A DNA stretch of 64,000 nt, taken from the NCBI GenBank assembly GCA_023055425.1, contig JALGPY010000014.1, positions 12,236,501 through 12,300,500 on the forward strand, given 5' to 3'. Positions within the stretch are counted from its first letter, which is position 1; each line of letters opens with the position of its first letter. Positions 1 through 12,126 of this stretch are shown in pieces. Origin of the DNA: Linanthus parryae (Eukaryota; Streptophyta; Magnoliopsida; Ericales; Polemoniaceae). The position numbers and the translations under genes were made by a program. The notes below the pieces were generated by a model. That model did no database searches. It saw only the letters and a list, made by a program, of their open reading frames with translations, and was not told where the DNA came from.

Positions 1-2
1 CC

Positions 3-837
3 ACTGTTAAGGCTATTAAACCAGTTGGAGTAGGGGATTTTTGTAATAGAGTTCTCACTGCTTATCTTCTTAGCAAGGGTATTCAGCATCATGTAACTTG
101 CCCTTACACTCCACAACACAATGGAGTTGTAGAGAGAAAGCACATGCATATTGTAGAGACTCTTCGTGCTCTGCTTGGTCACTCTTCTGTACCTATAAAG
201 TATTGGATTGAAGCTCTTCTCACATCAGTTTATCTTATCAATAAAATGCCTTTGTCCACTCTTAATTTTGTTTCACCTCATGCAATTTTATTCAACACAG
301 CTCCTAATCTTGCTCATACTAGAGTTTTTGGGTGTTTGTGTTACCCTTGGTTAAAACCCTACATCTCTACAAATTTGGACAACAAGAGAATTGCTTGTGT
401 GTTTTTGGGATACAACACTCCTTGTGGATACAAGAGTTTGGATCCCATAACTGGAAACATTTATCTCTCTAGGCATGTAGTCTTTGAAGATAATCTGTTT
501 CCTTTTGAAACAACAGCTGTGACTTCAGAGCTTACTCACTCTTCTAAGGCAGCCTTTCATGATTTACAAGAAGTGTCTACTACTGTCTCCTCTCTTGGCA
601 GTTCGGTTCCTTCTTCTGTGGCATCTCCTACATTACCTTCTTCTCCGGCATCTCCTGCACCTTCTATCGGCTGTGCACATGGTTCTTCTCAACATAGTTC
701 AGATCAAAGTGATGCTTCACCACTCAGCTCTACTTCTGCAACTCCTCATGTGACATTATCTCCTGCTTCACCTAGCAGTTCAGTTGTGGAGCCTGCATCT
801 TTACCTAATGTCTCATCTTCTCATCCAATGATTACAA
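3..837 (+). pseudogene. Copia A: integrase C-terminal part of a Ty1/copia polyprotein
   Basis: The frame is open from the window edge. It encodes the end of a copia integrase core, seen as YTPQHNGVVERKH (the region of the DDE glutamate), then the GYKSLDP...RHVVFEDNLFPF region and a Ser/Pro-rich spacer typical of the stretch between integrase and reverse transcriptase. The upstream motif reads VGVGDFCNR where copia elements usually have SDGGGEF, so this copy is degenerate. The frame ends because a solo LTR is inserted after PMIT. The next host residues, RSKKGIVKP, resume at position 2662. An ATG at 144 is internal and not a real start. The element is inactive. The family call is secure and the lineage is not determined. 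Confidence 0.9.
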
Positions 838-2656
838 TGCAACAACCCCCTTTATCCGGCTCGGGACGAGACCGGGAGGGCGATGCTTAATAGAATTGGC
901 GGAGATCAAAAACAATATAATCCACAACACATATTTATAACATTAAACAACTATATTAAACTTTAAGTCTTACACACTAGCTGATTACTATTTACACACT
1001 AATTAACTAACATTGCTATATCAACTAATGGTGGCGTTCATATTCTAAGTGAATCTCGCGCCCCTTCTATTCTATAATTCCCCAGCTCCTAGACCTGCGG
1101 TGGGAAGAAAACAACAAGAACCGCGGTTTTTGAAAGTCAGCAAAAATACTGAGCGAGATACACCTTAGCATGTAAAAACAGGAAATACAAGATATGTTGC
1201 TGAATCACGAGTTATATAAAATAACAGTTACAGAGTATAAGTAAAACAATATCAGAGTCTGCAGTGGTGATAACCAATTATGAATGTTGCAAGAGTAAAT
1301 CAACTTATTTAAATTACGATCCGTAGCACGTTTCCAACATTGGGGAAAGAAGTTCATTATATCGCGCTGTAACCCGGGTAGACCAGACACAAAGTAACAG
1401 ATGGTACTGGTGTATAGGGGGTGTAAGAACCCAAACCTCTCTACCAAGCGTTATGGATCGCATCCTGCGTCCCGGCCATCGTGACCACATCAGACATTCT
1501 AGACCTTAAGTGTTGCAACACCCTCCTAAGAGCGTCAATCAAAGAAGTGGTATCTAGAAGCAGTACTCCATCCTACGGCGAAAGGAGTCGGGGGCACACA
1601 GAGTCCCGCATTTTAGGGGCTAAAACCCAAGGGATCGAAACCCGAGATAAGTAACATAACTGGTTCCGGTACAGGCAAATTCTTCCACTTCACATTATTA
1701 ACGGATTATTATTTATCGTGTGACCATTTCAAATCAATCATTTCAAAACGTAAACAAACTCAATTAAAGCACGTGATCACAAAAAAAACATTTTGAGAGA
1801 ACACATAAAATCATGTTTTGACACGAAGGAAGTAAGGAACACGAGGCTAAGCATGTAATCTCACCTTACACTGAGATAGCGATTCATAATCTTCACGGGT
1901 AGTTGAAGTAGCCTATGTATACGAATCAGTCGCCTTACACTGAGATAGCGATTCATAATCTTCACGGGTAGTTGAAGTAGCCTATGTATACGAATCAGTC
2001 GCAAGGCCTTGAAGAGCTTAAATAATGAATAATGTGAAGGAAATGGCTCCCCCCATGCATAGTGTGACCTTGGGCTTGAGTTTTTCATGAATTTGAAGGT
2101 GAAAAATAAAGTTTTTGAGGTGTTTTTGTGAGGTCAAAACTCCAATCCGGGAATGGAGGTTTTGGAGAGAGAATGGAGCTACTTTAGTGTTCTTCAATGG
2201 AGAAAAAGAGTGAAGAATAAGAGATGATAATGAAGCATAGATAGTAGGAGGTTGTGTGGGAGTTGTTGAATGATGGGTGTGAGTATATAGTGTGTAGGTG
2301 TGTGTACAATCACATACATTATATTACTACAGTTGACTTAGATAGTGGGTAAGGGACTTGGATAAATTACAATTCTCCCTAGAAGTTGATTGAGATAGAA
2401 ATGGAAGAAGCCAAAAGTTGAGGGGTAAAAAAATAAATTCCCAATTACTAGCTAACACATAAAAAAAAAAAAAATAATACCAAATAATTCCAAATAAAAT
2501 ACTATGTATTTAAATGTCAAAATGCACATTTAGAAAACTAAAGAAAATAAGTCAAGATCAAGCTTGACATAGTAATAGTTCATTTTTTTTTGAAACTCAA
2601 GTATTTATTTTACCGAAATTACAAAATAACCATTAGCTAAAATACGGGGTATTACA
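838..2656. mobile_element. Solo LTR (1,819 bp) inserted in copia A
   Basis: The insert begins TGCAACAACCCCC and ends GGGGTATTACA, so it has TG...CA ends with imperfect inverted termini. It is flanked by the 5-bp target duplication TACAA at 833-837 and 2657-2661. Removing it and one TACAA restores the copia A reading MIT-RSKKGIVKP. There is no internal coding region, primer-binding site or second LTR, so it is a solo LTR left by LTR-LTR recombination. The termini resemble long gypsy (Tekay/Del chromovirus) LTRs; that lineage is inference. Confidence 0.85.
1864..2001. repeat. Tandem duplication, 2 x 69 bp, inside the solo LTR
   Basis: Two adjacent copies (1864-1932 and 1933-2001), each starting CCTTACACTGAGATAGCG, appear identical by eye. 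The duplication lies within the 838-2656 LTR and explains a repetitive minus-strand open frame there, which I do not regard as a gene. Confidence 0.9.
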
Positions 2657-3943
2657 TACAAGGTCTAAGAAGGGCATTGTCAAACCCATTCCTATTTTTT
2701 TTTCTTCCAGTTCATGAACCAGCCACTATTACTGAAGCTAAGAATGATCATTTATTGTATAAAGTTATGTGTGAAGAGTATCAGGCTCTTCAAACTCAAC
2801 AACTTGGGATTTGGTCTCTCCCCCTCGTGATAGAAACATAGTTGGCTATAAATTGGTGTTTAAACTGGAGAAGAATTCTGATGGCTCTATTGCTAGATAT
2901 AAAGCCAGGCTTGTAGCCAAGGGCTTTAGTCAACAAGAAGGGTTAGACTACACTGACACTTTTAGTCCAGTTGTGAAGCAACAGACTATCAAATTGGTCT
3001 TAACCCTTGCTAATCATTTTGGTTGGCCTTTAAGACAATTTGATGTCAATAATGCCTTCCTTCATGGGCCTTTGACAGAGACTGTATTCATGAAGCAGCC
3101 ACCAGGGTTTGAAGACTCTTCTCATCCTCATTTTGTGTGTTCTCTTAAGAAAGCTTTGTATGACCTCAAGCAGGCCCCTAGAGCTTGGTATCAGCTCTTA
3201 CACAAGTTTTTTTCTCAATCAAGTTTTTCAAACATCTCCTACTGATGCAAGTCTCTTCTACAGACACAATACTCAAGGTGTGGTCATTCAACTTGTTTAT
3301 GTTGATGAACTTATTGTTACTGGGAGTGATGTATCCTTTATTCAGACTTTGGTGACAATAATGAATCAAGAATTTTCTATCAAAGATCTTGGTGCTCTGG
3401 CTTACTTTCTGGGTATTTCTTATCAGTCTACAGCTTCAGGGTTTGTGTTGTCTCAAACCAAATATGTAGCTGAAATTCTGGTTAAAACCGGTTTTGTTGA
3501 TTGTAAAGTGTGGCTACTCATATGGCTCTCAAGAAGGATGTGTCTCAAGATCTCTATCCTCTGTCTGAATCTGAATTGCTTATGTATAGAAGCACTGTGG
3601 GCTCTCTTCAGTATTTGACTGTTACGAGGCCATATTTAGCCTTTGCAATGAATCATGCTTGTCAAAAGTTGCATAATTATACCATAAACGATATGAAAAT
3701 TCTACATAGAATTCTCAGGTATGTGAAAGGCACATTACATTACAATTTATCTTTTCAACGAGGTCAGTTAGATTTGGTGGGCTACTATGACAGTGACTGG
3801 GCTGGAGATGCTTTAGACAGAAAATCAGTCACTGGTATTTGTGTTTTTCTTGGCAAAAATATTCTATCTTGGTCTTCCAAGAAACAGACTACTGTTCAAG
3901 ATCTTCTACTGAAGCTAAGTTTAGAGCTCTAGCTGCACCTGAA
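2657..3943 (+). pseudogene. Copia A: reverse transcriptase and RNase H region, frameshifted
   Basis: After the solo LTR the host polyprotein resumes with RSKKGIVKP, then shifts frame at about 2700. The RT reads [31 protein letters not shown] and [11 protein letters not shown]. It shifts again near 3225 and continues as TDASLFY and LVYVDELIV, so the catalytic YVDD has become YVDE. A third shift near 3505 leads to the RNase H-proximal region (GSLQYLTVTRP, YYDSDWAGD, RKSVTG). The last readable host sequence is the STEAKFRALAA equivalent at about 3900-3941. Several frameshifts and the changed active site make it a dead copy. Confidence 0.9.
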
Positions 3944-5224
3944 AAATGAAGGAGTGAGCAAACCAATGCCTTGTAGAAGTAATAGTTTGAGATAATTAAT
4001 TTGACATGTCATGAAATGCAATTCACCGAAAGTACTCCACGAAATCAAAGAGTCACACATCCTACTTTACACTACAAGCGTAGACACAGTTCACATATAT
4101 GACACCTTATGTTTTCTTATCAACTCATAACCATGTAACACTCAAATCGCCACCGATGGTGTACGTACTAGCCAACACATGGCTCTGCTGGCGACTGCAC
4201 ACAGCGTGTCTTGTTCAACTTAGCCAACACATGGCTCTACCGTGACCAAATCACGTAATACCCCCCATAGGCTCTGCCCTATTTACGGGTACTACCCGAT
4301 GGAATGAGTTACCTCATGCGCAGGTTTCTGGTCTTTCACCGCGGAGCTGTTCAAGCCCAACTTAATTCTCAGCCGTACCCAACCGGTATCATCATTAACA
4401 ACTTCTCACTCGCTAATTCTAGGATTTATAACCCATTACAGTAATTCGATTCACCCACGACCACAATTACTACCGCAATCACATGTAATTCACATATTGA
4501 AGTCCAATCCATATTCAACCAATACGATGAAAAATTCATACTTATAAAGTCATACGATAAGAGCACAAGAAGATCAATTAACAAAACCATTGATCACATA
4601 GAACACACGTAGTGCATCATACATCATAACAAGTAAATTAACAATCAAAACAAAAACTCCTACCTCACGAAATGGATTTCGATCAAGAACCTCCAAGATT
4701 AGAATCCCCAAGTAATGACTGCCTCTTGGAGTAAGGATCTGTTTCTTCCCCCTTCACCGCGCCTAAAATCCCTTTCTTGACTTCCGATTGAGAGCTTGGA
4801 TGCTAGGGTTTAGTATTCTCCTTCAGTGCATCGTGTGTGAGAGAATGGGGATGGGAGAGTGAAGAAAATATGTGAAAAACAAAGCTAAACCCGTTTCTCT
4901 GATGTATCAGGTATAGAACTTTGTGTTTAAGTTACTTTCAGCCCCCTAACTGTGTCTAAAATACACCTAGGCCCCCATGCATATAAAGTTATGTAGTTCT
5001 TGCATTTTTGACCCCAAAATCTTCATATCGTGCTCTGAAACCCTTGCCACTTTATAATTTTAGACTACTCAATTCATCTTACCTAAAATCACATTAATAT
5101 ACAAGCAAAACATTCATTCAAATCATCATATAACACATAGGCATCACATATAACTACTTAATGATGATAAATTGATAATAACTATGAATAAAACTCGATT
5201 TATAAAAAAAGTTTCCGGTCACTA
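3944..5224. mobile_element. Degenerate gypsy-like LTR fragment joined to copia A
   Basis: Copia A stops in its RNase H region and is joined to unrelated sequence beginning near GAAAAATGAAGGAGTGAGC. The region contains the phrase TAGCCAACACATGGCTCT twice (about 4170 and 4221), a CATGCGCAGGTTTC stretch and an ending CCGGTCACTACA. This composition recalls long chromovirus LTRs. No matching TG start or target duplication was found, so the left end looks truncated. No coding potential was seen. Confidence 0.4.
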
Positions 5225-6948
5225 CAATACAGGGGATCTAAGGTCAGCAAGGAAAAAACATGTAAAATACATGATGAAAAACCTAAATAAAAACAAAGCA
5301 ACCAAACAAGTCTCAAAATTGTTGGAATCCAGGAACAGAGGATGAAACTAGGTCGGTTGTTGAGGCGGCAACTGCGGAGACTCCTCGGAAAGGTTGACGA
5401 GCTGAACACCGGTGGAGTTGGTATGGTGGTGGAGATATTCGGTGAGGCGGTGGAATATGAGGAAGTCGTCGGTGCATGGCCTCGGAAAGGACGACAACGA
5501 CGATGAAGGAAACCCAGCGGTGAAACTCCCTTTGCCACATCGCCATGGACCACGAAGGTCTGCAAATCGAACAGTGAAGGACAGGCGACGATAGATGAGA
5601 AGAATAAAGAACCACCCCTTGTCGGCGACGACGATTGGAGGGGAAGCGGTGAGAAATCAATATGTGGTGAAGACGTCGGAGTACCTTGAAGAACTTGGCG
5701 GAAAAACCACCGGAAACAACCTACAAAAGAGCAGATTTGGATGTTCAAAAAGAGAAAGGAGGTTTTGATCGGAAAGTCGAGCCGAGCCAACCCCTTACCA
5801 GAGGAACATCTCCACAGGAGACCAAGCAAACAGTGAAGAATCTGGTCGGCCGACGAACCACCTGACTCTCTCTCTAGAAACCTCAGTTAGGTATAACCTA
5901 TTTGCAGTTTAAATTGGCTTACAATTATGTCAATGATAATATATTGTGTCCACATCGTCATTTTGAATATAGGGTAAACGTCTATAGTTGTCTCTATAAA
6001 ATGTAGTTTCATCTAAGGGGTAAGGATATTTATGTCATTCCATCATTCCAAGGGTATAATGTCACAAACTAAGAGAAAGATGGAATATTCTAACCTCCAT
6101 CCATTAACAGGGGTACAACATGTATTTAATCATAGTGCAGGGGTGGAAAATGTCATTTACCCTTTAATTATTTCGTGCTTAACTCATATCCAAAAATTAT
6201 TAAAAGCCAACTCGACTCGAAGTAGAGATCGAGCTCAAGCTCGTTGAACTAACAAACCATCTAAGCTCGAGACGAGGTACGAGCTTGACGAACTATTCTA
6301 TGAGCCAATCTTGAGCTTCATTCCTTCGCTCGTGGAAGCCTTGAGCTCAAACTCTAGTTCATGTAAACTATAATTGAGGGTTTGTGTGAAAATGACTACA
6401 CCGTCTTGAATTCGGATTCGTAAAGTGTTTGTGTTCTAAAACTTTTTCATAATACTTCATTAACGATTTATATGTTTAACTATAATTATACATCCTCTTT
6501 ACTTGTATTAAATTAAATACAATTTATGATTAGAAGATAATTATGTTTACTAAACGAAAATAAGAAACAAAAAAATTAATTGTGTTGTAATCTTATTAGG
6601 TTAATAAGGGCATTTCTATTAACAAGAAATGATAAGCTCAATTTTCTTCATATCTTATATTGAGAGGGTAATGGTACAATTTTGAAGGGAAATGAAAGCA
6701 AAATTGGATGGGGCTTTGGTACAATTTTATCCGGTAATATATAACATGGGATAAACATTAGCGGGTATAAAACTATCCATATCCCCCTTTATCCCTTACC
6801 CAAACAAGGGGTATATAATGACACAAAGGTTGGCAACTTAAAGGGGTGAGAGTGATTTTCCCAAACTAGAAGGGGTGAACTTGTCTTTGTATCAAACCTA
6901 AGGAGGTGAAAGTGTCTTTTACCCTATTGACAAGCACACACTGTACAA
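5225..6948. other. Intergenic, no gene recognised
   Basis: Positions 5300-5830 are GC-richer and give open frames on both strands, but none has a recognisable domain or conserved composition. Positions 6205-6345 hold a GAGCTC/CTCGA-rich stretch like decayed plant repeats. Positions 6838-6927 hold a diverged, single-arm relative of the inverted-repeat element that starts at 6949. Confidence 0.5.
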
Positions 6949-7324
6949 GTAAAAGACACTTACACCCCCTCTAGCTTGATTGAAGGACACTTTCACCCCT
7001 TCCAGTTTGGAAAATTAAGCACACTTTCATCCCTTCAGTTAGGAAATTTGCACCTTGTATCGTGACATCGTTAGTCTAGATTTGGGATCTGTCACAAAAA
7101 ATGAAGTCTTGCCCTCATATATGCAAAAGGTAAGGGTTACCCAAGGGTAATAGACTTTTTGTAGAAAATATCTTCAAAATTATTTTCAGTGGCGTACTAC
7201 ATCCATATACCAACAACTTTACAAAACTTGAAGTTCAGCACATTAAAGAGGTGAGTCATTTTCCAAACTAGAAGGGGCGAAAGTGTCCTTCAATCAAACT
7301 AGAGGGCGTCAAAGTGTCCTTTAC
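6949..7324. mobile_element. Foldback MITE-like element, about 66-bp terminal inverted repeats
   Basis: The left arm (6949-7014, GTAAAAGACACTTACACCCC...) pairs with the right arm (7259-7324, ...AAAGTGTCCTTTAC) with few mismatches. The loop of about 245 bp has no open frame of note. A half-copy of the right arm lies just upstream at 6838-6927, suggesting repeated insertion. The superfamily is not assigned. Confidence 0.75.
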
Positions 7325-8682
7325 CCCATAGTTTATGCTACTAAAGACCGTGAACACGCAAATGAGTGATACCTTAGTAAAAGAGTGCTTACAGTCCATG
7401 CATACAGTCACGGGTTCAAATACGATTAATGATAAGTTAATTTGGAGATTTCTTATATGACGTTTCTAATGTTCTATGTATTCGGGAATAGAGAAAAGAA
7501 CTCTTGAACACAATGCATTAGTTCAAGTTCACTATGTATTAAGTCACGAGTACTAGCTCGTTATTTCGTCCAACACGTCAACAAAATACGTTGTTTTCCC
7601 TGAAAAAGAAAAAAAAAATCAACACAATATTGTTCTAAATTATAATAAACTGCTTTTATTTCTAAAATTATGTTACAATATGCAAAACAAAACAGCGTCA
7701 ATAAAAGTAGAACAAGAATATGAATTACAATAAATATATACATTAAGGACGACCAATAACACCTGTAAGAACATCCAATATAGAGTATGATCATTGAGAA
7801 AATAATGTGATTACATGATTTATAAATTCGCATATAAAATGATAATAATTGAATGTCACTGAGCTAACACTCATTTGGCTGTATGTTGATTTTACGAATT
7901 TTCAACCTCAGCCACAACTGTGAGATGTATAATGTATGTTGATTTTACGAATTTTCAAACTTAGTCACAACACGTCTCTCTCTCTCTCGCTTGCCTTGTG
8001 TGTACGGATTTTGAAATGTATTACGGCATTAAATTTCTTGGTGAACGCCCCAAATCAACGATGCCGATATCGTACCACCAACTTAAAGTAAATGGGGTTA
8101 GGAATAACTTTTGATAGAAATACCAAGTTTCTCGTGAATGCTAATCAAAGCATAGCTAGCCATCATCTACTTCACCAATCAAACACTCTTCAACCATCTT
8201 CTACTTGTCTCTCTTTAATTTACTTGCCTTCCCTTTGCCCTACTCCATCAACCATCTTTCTCTCATTCTCTTTTGCGATGAATGTGGTGTTCAGAGTCAG
8301 ATCAACTCACTCGTAACTCGACTAAATCCATGAAACCATGAAATTGATTCGACTAAATCTTCTTGTAATCTGAAAAATAAAAGACTATTGCCATGAAATT
8401 TGAACTTAAACCATAAAGAAAATAACAATCTGATCATAAAGTATCCCCACTAGCCCAACTCTTTGGGTTGCCTCATCCATGTTGTAGCTCAACTAGAAGT
8501 AACAAAGAGTTTGAGTGTTGCGGTGGCCAATGCTCCGACAACGTAGAGAGTTTTAGGTTTGCGACATGTTCTTAATAGGTATTAGGACAAATGACACTAA
8601 ACCTTATGCAGCTTGACACTTGTGACACTAAACCTCATGCACTTTCACTTTCTTTTAAAAATTCCATGCAGGTTTTATATTA
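7325..8682. other. Intergenic, no gene recognised
   Basis: Only simple structure is visible: a two-copy 53-bp direct repeat starting GTATGTTGATTTTACG (7881 and 7934) and a short CT microsatellite near 7974-7988. The open frames here are short and have no domain signature. Confidence 0.5.
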
Positions 8683-8855
8683 AGACAAATAGCTTCCAGT
8701 TGTTATCAGTCTAAGATTAAATTAACCGAAACCCATCACGCGCATGACCTCATGAGATGAGTATTACAGATTATCACATGACCTCACGTGATGGGTATTA
8801 TAGTACATTTTGTTAATTTAATCTAATCGTATTAACGATTAGAGACTATTTGTCT
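8683..8855. repeat. Foldback repeat, about 44-bp inverted arms
   Basis: AGACAAATAGCTTCC... at 8683 pairs with ...GAGACTATTTGTCT ending at 8855. Weaker pairing continues outwards to about 8610 and 8961 (GACACTAA against TTAGTGTC), so the whole unit may be a roughly 350-bp degenerate MITE. No coding sequence. Confidence 0.6.
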
Positions 8856-9871
8856 CAAAATGAAATATGCAACATTTTTTTTCTTCTATAAAATTGAAAG
8901 TACTTGAAATTTAATATCGCAAATGTCGTCCTGCATACATGCTTAGTGTCGCTTGTCATAAATTTTAAAAATTTGATGGAACACGTCTATTGCAATTTAC
9001 CTTGTCAACTATTCACAGGAAAGAGAAGTGGAAGACTGGGTTCAGCGATTTGGCTCGTCACGCCGCATCAAATTCCCAACTTTCAAAGATGATGACACAC
9101 TCATGCATGTATACAAAACATTCATTCAACAGACTGAATCTATAGGTTTCCGTGCCCGGACCTAACGTCGTTTTTTTTAAAGTAAAACTAACTTCCAATT
9201 TGTTTGGTATTTGTTGAAAATTTAAATAATGAACTGGAAAGTAATTTGAAAAGCTAAGTCGGCTCAATGAGTGTAATTGAATGAACTTAAATGAGAAACA
9301 ATTAATATCAGTTTATTGAAATGAATGGTAGACGCGAGGATATAAATTATTTAAAATGAGCTGAAAATTTATAAAATGTGAGAAGGTCTACAAAATTGTA
9401 GATGAATAATTTGTAAAAAATTCTAAGTCCAAAACGAATATTAATCCCAATTGTAAAACAATGTCATGCATAAAAGAGATGGTAGAATATAGTATTTTTG
9501 AAGGTATAACTAAAATGTCCAAAATCAGAGATTATATAACCAACATATTATTAGTCAATTCAAATTAAAACCCAACTCAAGAAAATTACGAAACGAAGGA
9601 GATCAATTTTTTCGAGATTAAAATCTCCAACCAAACATGCCCGAGAAATGAGTAAACTCCATTGTATAGATTTGATGTGTTTCCAGGTGTAACATTCATG
9701 GACAAATTAATTTTCTTAAAACTGATTGTAATTTTTGATTTTATATGTACTTTCTGTTATTTGATTTTGTTTTATCATTAAAATTTTGTTAAATATCTCT
9801 TTTTCTTGAAAATGTACTACATAAACATGACTAGTTATGATGATATATATTATACCATCTCTAATCTGTAA
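8856..9871. other. Intergenic, AT-rich, no gene recognised
   Basis: Short open frames on both strands lack domains and start context. Nothing else is supported. Confidence 0.5.
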
Positions 9872-10913
9872 GAGCATCTCCCACAGTTGACATCAAATTT
9901 TACACCAAATCCTATATTTGGTGGAGAAAAATGGTTTGGCCTCCCACAGTTAACCCTCAAAAACACCATTTCACTATTTTTGGTCGAAAAATAGAGCTTT
10001 TGGTCTCCCACGGTTTTCACCAAATTTTACATCAAATAGTTATTTCACCATTTCATCAAATTTAGAGAATGGTATTTTTGGCCTCCCACAACAAATCATC
10101 AAATTTATCACCAAATCATGAATCTCATAACTATCAAAATAAAAAATATTTAATTACCAAAACAATATTACACGAAATTGTAAAATGATTAAATAACACT
10201 TCAAAAAAAAAGGAAGTAATAATGAATCGTATGTCTCTGAATTTGTTCTCACTTCAATCTTTGGGGGGTGGGGGTGGTGGGTAGGTTCAAATTTTCTTTC
10301 TAATTTTATATATTTGCATGCCATACTAAATGAAAATATGTACAAGAAGGTTACTGAAATTCTTGAAGTTTAACATCAGTGTATTATGTTCGGCCAAACC
10401 TGTTGCAACTACATTAGTTATTTTATTTTATCATCCCGCATCATGATGCTGAAAATATTATGTAACAAGCTATGGCTCAAAAGCATATTATACAAAGTGG
10501 GAGAAGAAAAACAGATGGTGTATATATTGTAAAGACGAAATGCTACACTATTATATTAGAGCATATTATTACCATGTAAGTAATGTGAAAACATGCCCTA
10601 AACACTAATTAAAAATTTGGTGTAGATTACACCAAATCCTATTTTTACCATCAAATTTGATGGTAAAAATAGGATTTGGTGATATAGGATAGGATTTGGG
10701 GGTACTGTGGGAGATGCACTTCACCATTTGACAAAAGCTACACCAAATATAGGATTTGGTGATTTGGTGTTTTTTTGGTCAACGACTGTGGGAGGCCTAC
10801 AAAAAAATCACCATTTTTTTGGTGATTTGATGATTTGGTGATTTGTTGTGGGAGGCCGAAAACACCAAATTTTACTATCAAATATAGGATTTGGTGCACT
10901 GTGGGAGATGCTC
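9872..10913. mobile_element. PIF/Harbinger-like MITE (1,042 bp), composite
   Basis: The ends are GAGCATCTCCCACAGT and its inverse ACTGTGGGAGATGCTC, flanked by the 3-bp direct repeat TAA (9869-9871 and 10914-10916). TAA/TTA duplication with this terminus fits Tourist/PIF-Harbinger MITEs. The interior is built from short ACCAAATCC, GGTGATTTGG and CCTCCCAC modules in both orientations. An internal copy of the right terminus lies at about 10704-10718. No transposase frame is present, so it is non-autonomous. Confidence 0.8.
10630..10681. repeat. Perfect 52-bp palindrome within the MITE
   Basis: The two halves, CACCAAATCCTATTTTTACC and onward, are exact reverse complements with centre TCAAATTTGA and no spacer. 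It probably marks a junction of two inverted MITE ends. Confidence 0.9.
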
Positions 10914-11641
10914 TAACACATTCTGACTCCGCCTTATTTTATTTAAAATTAGAATGATATACTTCCATAGCTCGACTAATTATAATGATTATAGTCACGC
11001 ACCTTGCAATATACTACTACTAACTTTCATGAAAAATAACATGAATTTGTTGGTATAATCAATCAAGTCCCAAAGTTATAGTACTAAGATTCAACGCTCT
11101 CACTGAGTCTGAGGCAAGAGACTTCCATCGAATTCGGAGGCAATAATGCTCAAATTCCCTCTCTCTCTCTATCTTCACGGGAGTTTGAAGATTGCATTTT
11201 AGAGATAAGAGACGATGTGGGACTTTTTTTGTTTAACGTGGCACACATGCAACTACTCTTTCAAGCCACGTAACCCATCAACTCCTTCCTTCTGGGTTCT
11301 CCTTTCTGGGGCCATGAAAATGCCAAAAAGCAATGGTAGTGTTTAGCTGATCTACATACATGTTGATCATGGGTTTTGGCTGGACATGAGACATATGGGA
11401 TCGGATTGCCATGTGCTCATGCATGCATCACTCCAAAATTTGCCCCTCCCTATAGCTAGCTCTCTCATCATCTTTCTTATGAGAATCTAACTTCTTCTGC
11501 ATGCAGATACAATTATACCACTGTTGTTTGGCAGGGGTATAATGGTCATAATTTTGGAATTATAAGCCCCAAAGCCTAAATAGTGTATTACTTCTGACTA
11601 GTAGTATAACTTACGAGAAGGTAGTATGGGTTTAGTAATTT
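10914..11641. other. Intergenic, no gene recognised
   Basis: AT-rich sequence with a CT microsatellite near 11157-11170. It ends at the target duplication (TATTG, 11642-11646) of copia B. Confidence 0.5.
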
Positions 11642-11646
11642 TATTG

Positions 11647-12115
11647 TGAAGGGCAGGAAGGATCTAACATGCTCAGATCTACAACATGAACTAAAGCGGA
11701 ATATTCATGTGTTTACCTTGTCTTCCTTAGCTCCTTAATGCAGCGGATGATCGTTGTGTTGCTTGCTTTCACGCGCCTACTCCTTGATCTTGCTCCCACC
11801 AATCGAGTGCGAATCTCGAGGACGAACACTGATTTCCACACCACGTTCCACCTCCTTGGATGAAGTTGGAGAGAGACTAGGGTTCTCTACAACTAGTATG
11901 AATCTAGACAGAGAGACTTTACTGTATTGAATAGCAATATAATATGTAGGAGGCTGCCTCCTTATATAGGCAAAACTTCTCCTAAGTTTGCACATAAACC
12001 CCTAGGGTTTGAGCCTTAGCTACTAACCCCTCTAGTTTATGTATTAGTGCAACTAACCCCATAAGGTTATGTTAATTGCATTGGGCACCCCACATGGGCG
12101 CACCAATTGCTAACA
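11647..12115 (-). repeat. 3' LTR of copia B
   Basis: 469 bp. No difference from the 19128-19596 copy was found by eye. The 72-codon open frame in each LTR is shared and is not a gene. Confidence 0.95.
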
Positions 12116-12126
12116 TCTCCCACTCG
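12116..12126 (-). other. Polypurine tract of copia B
   Basis: On the minus strand the sequence CGAGTGGGAGA lies directly before the 3' LTR, which is the position of the plus-strand primer in LTR retrotransposons. Confidence 0.75.

Noticed and set aside
1864..2001. CRISPR-like repeat
   Set aside because: Only two adjacent copies without spacers, inside a plant LTR.
5200..5829. Minus-strand 209-codon open frame rich in Ser, Pro and Phe
   Set aside because: Overlapping frames are open on both strands in a GC-richer patch. Composition is biased, no domain or start context is visible, and it lies in repeat-like sequence.
7974..7988. CT microsatellite considered as a promoter element
   Set aside because: No gene follows within a plausible distance.
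11777..11995. 72-codon minus frame in the copia B LTR, repeated at 19258-19476
   Set aside because: It is duplicated only because the two LTRs are identical, and LTRs of copia elements do not encode proteins.
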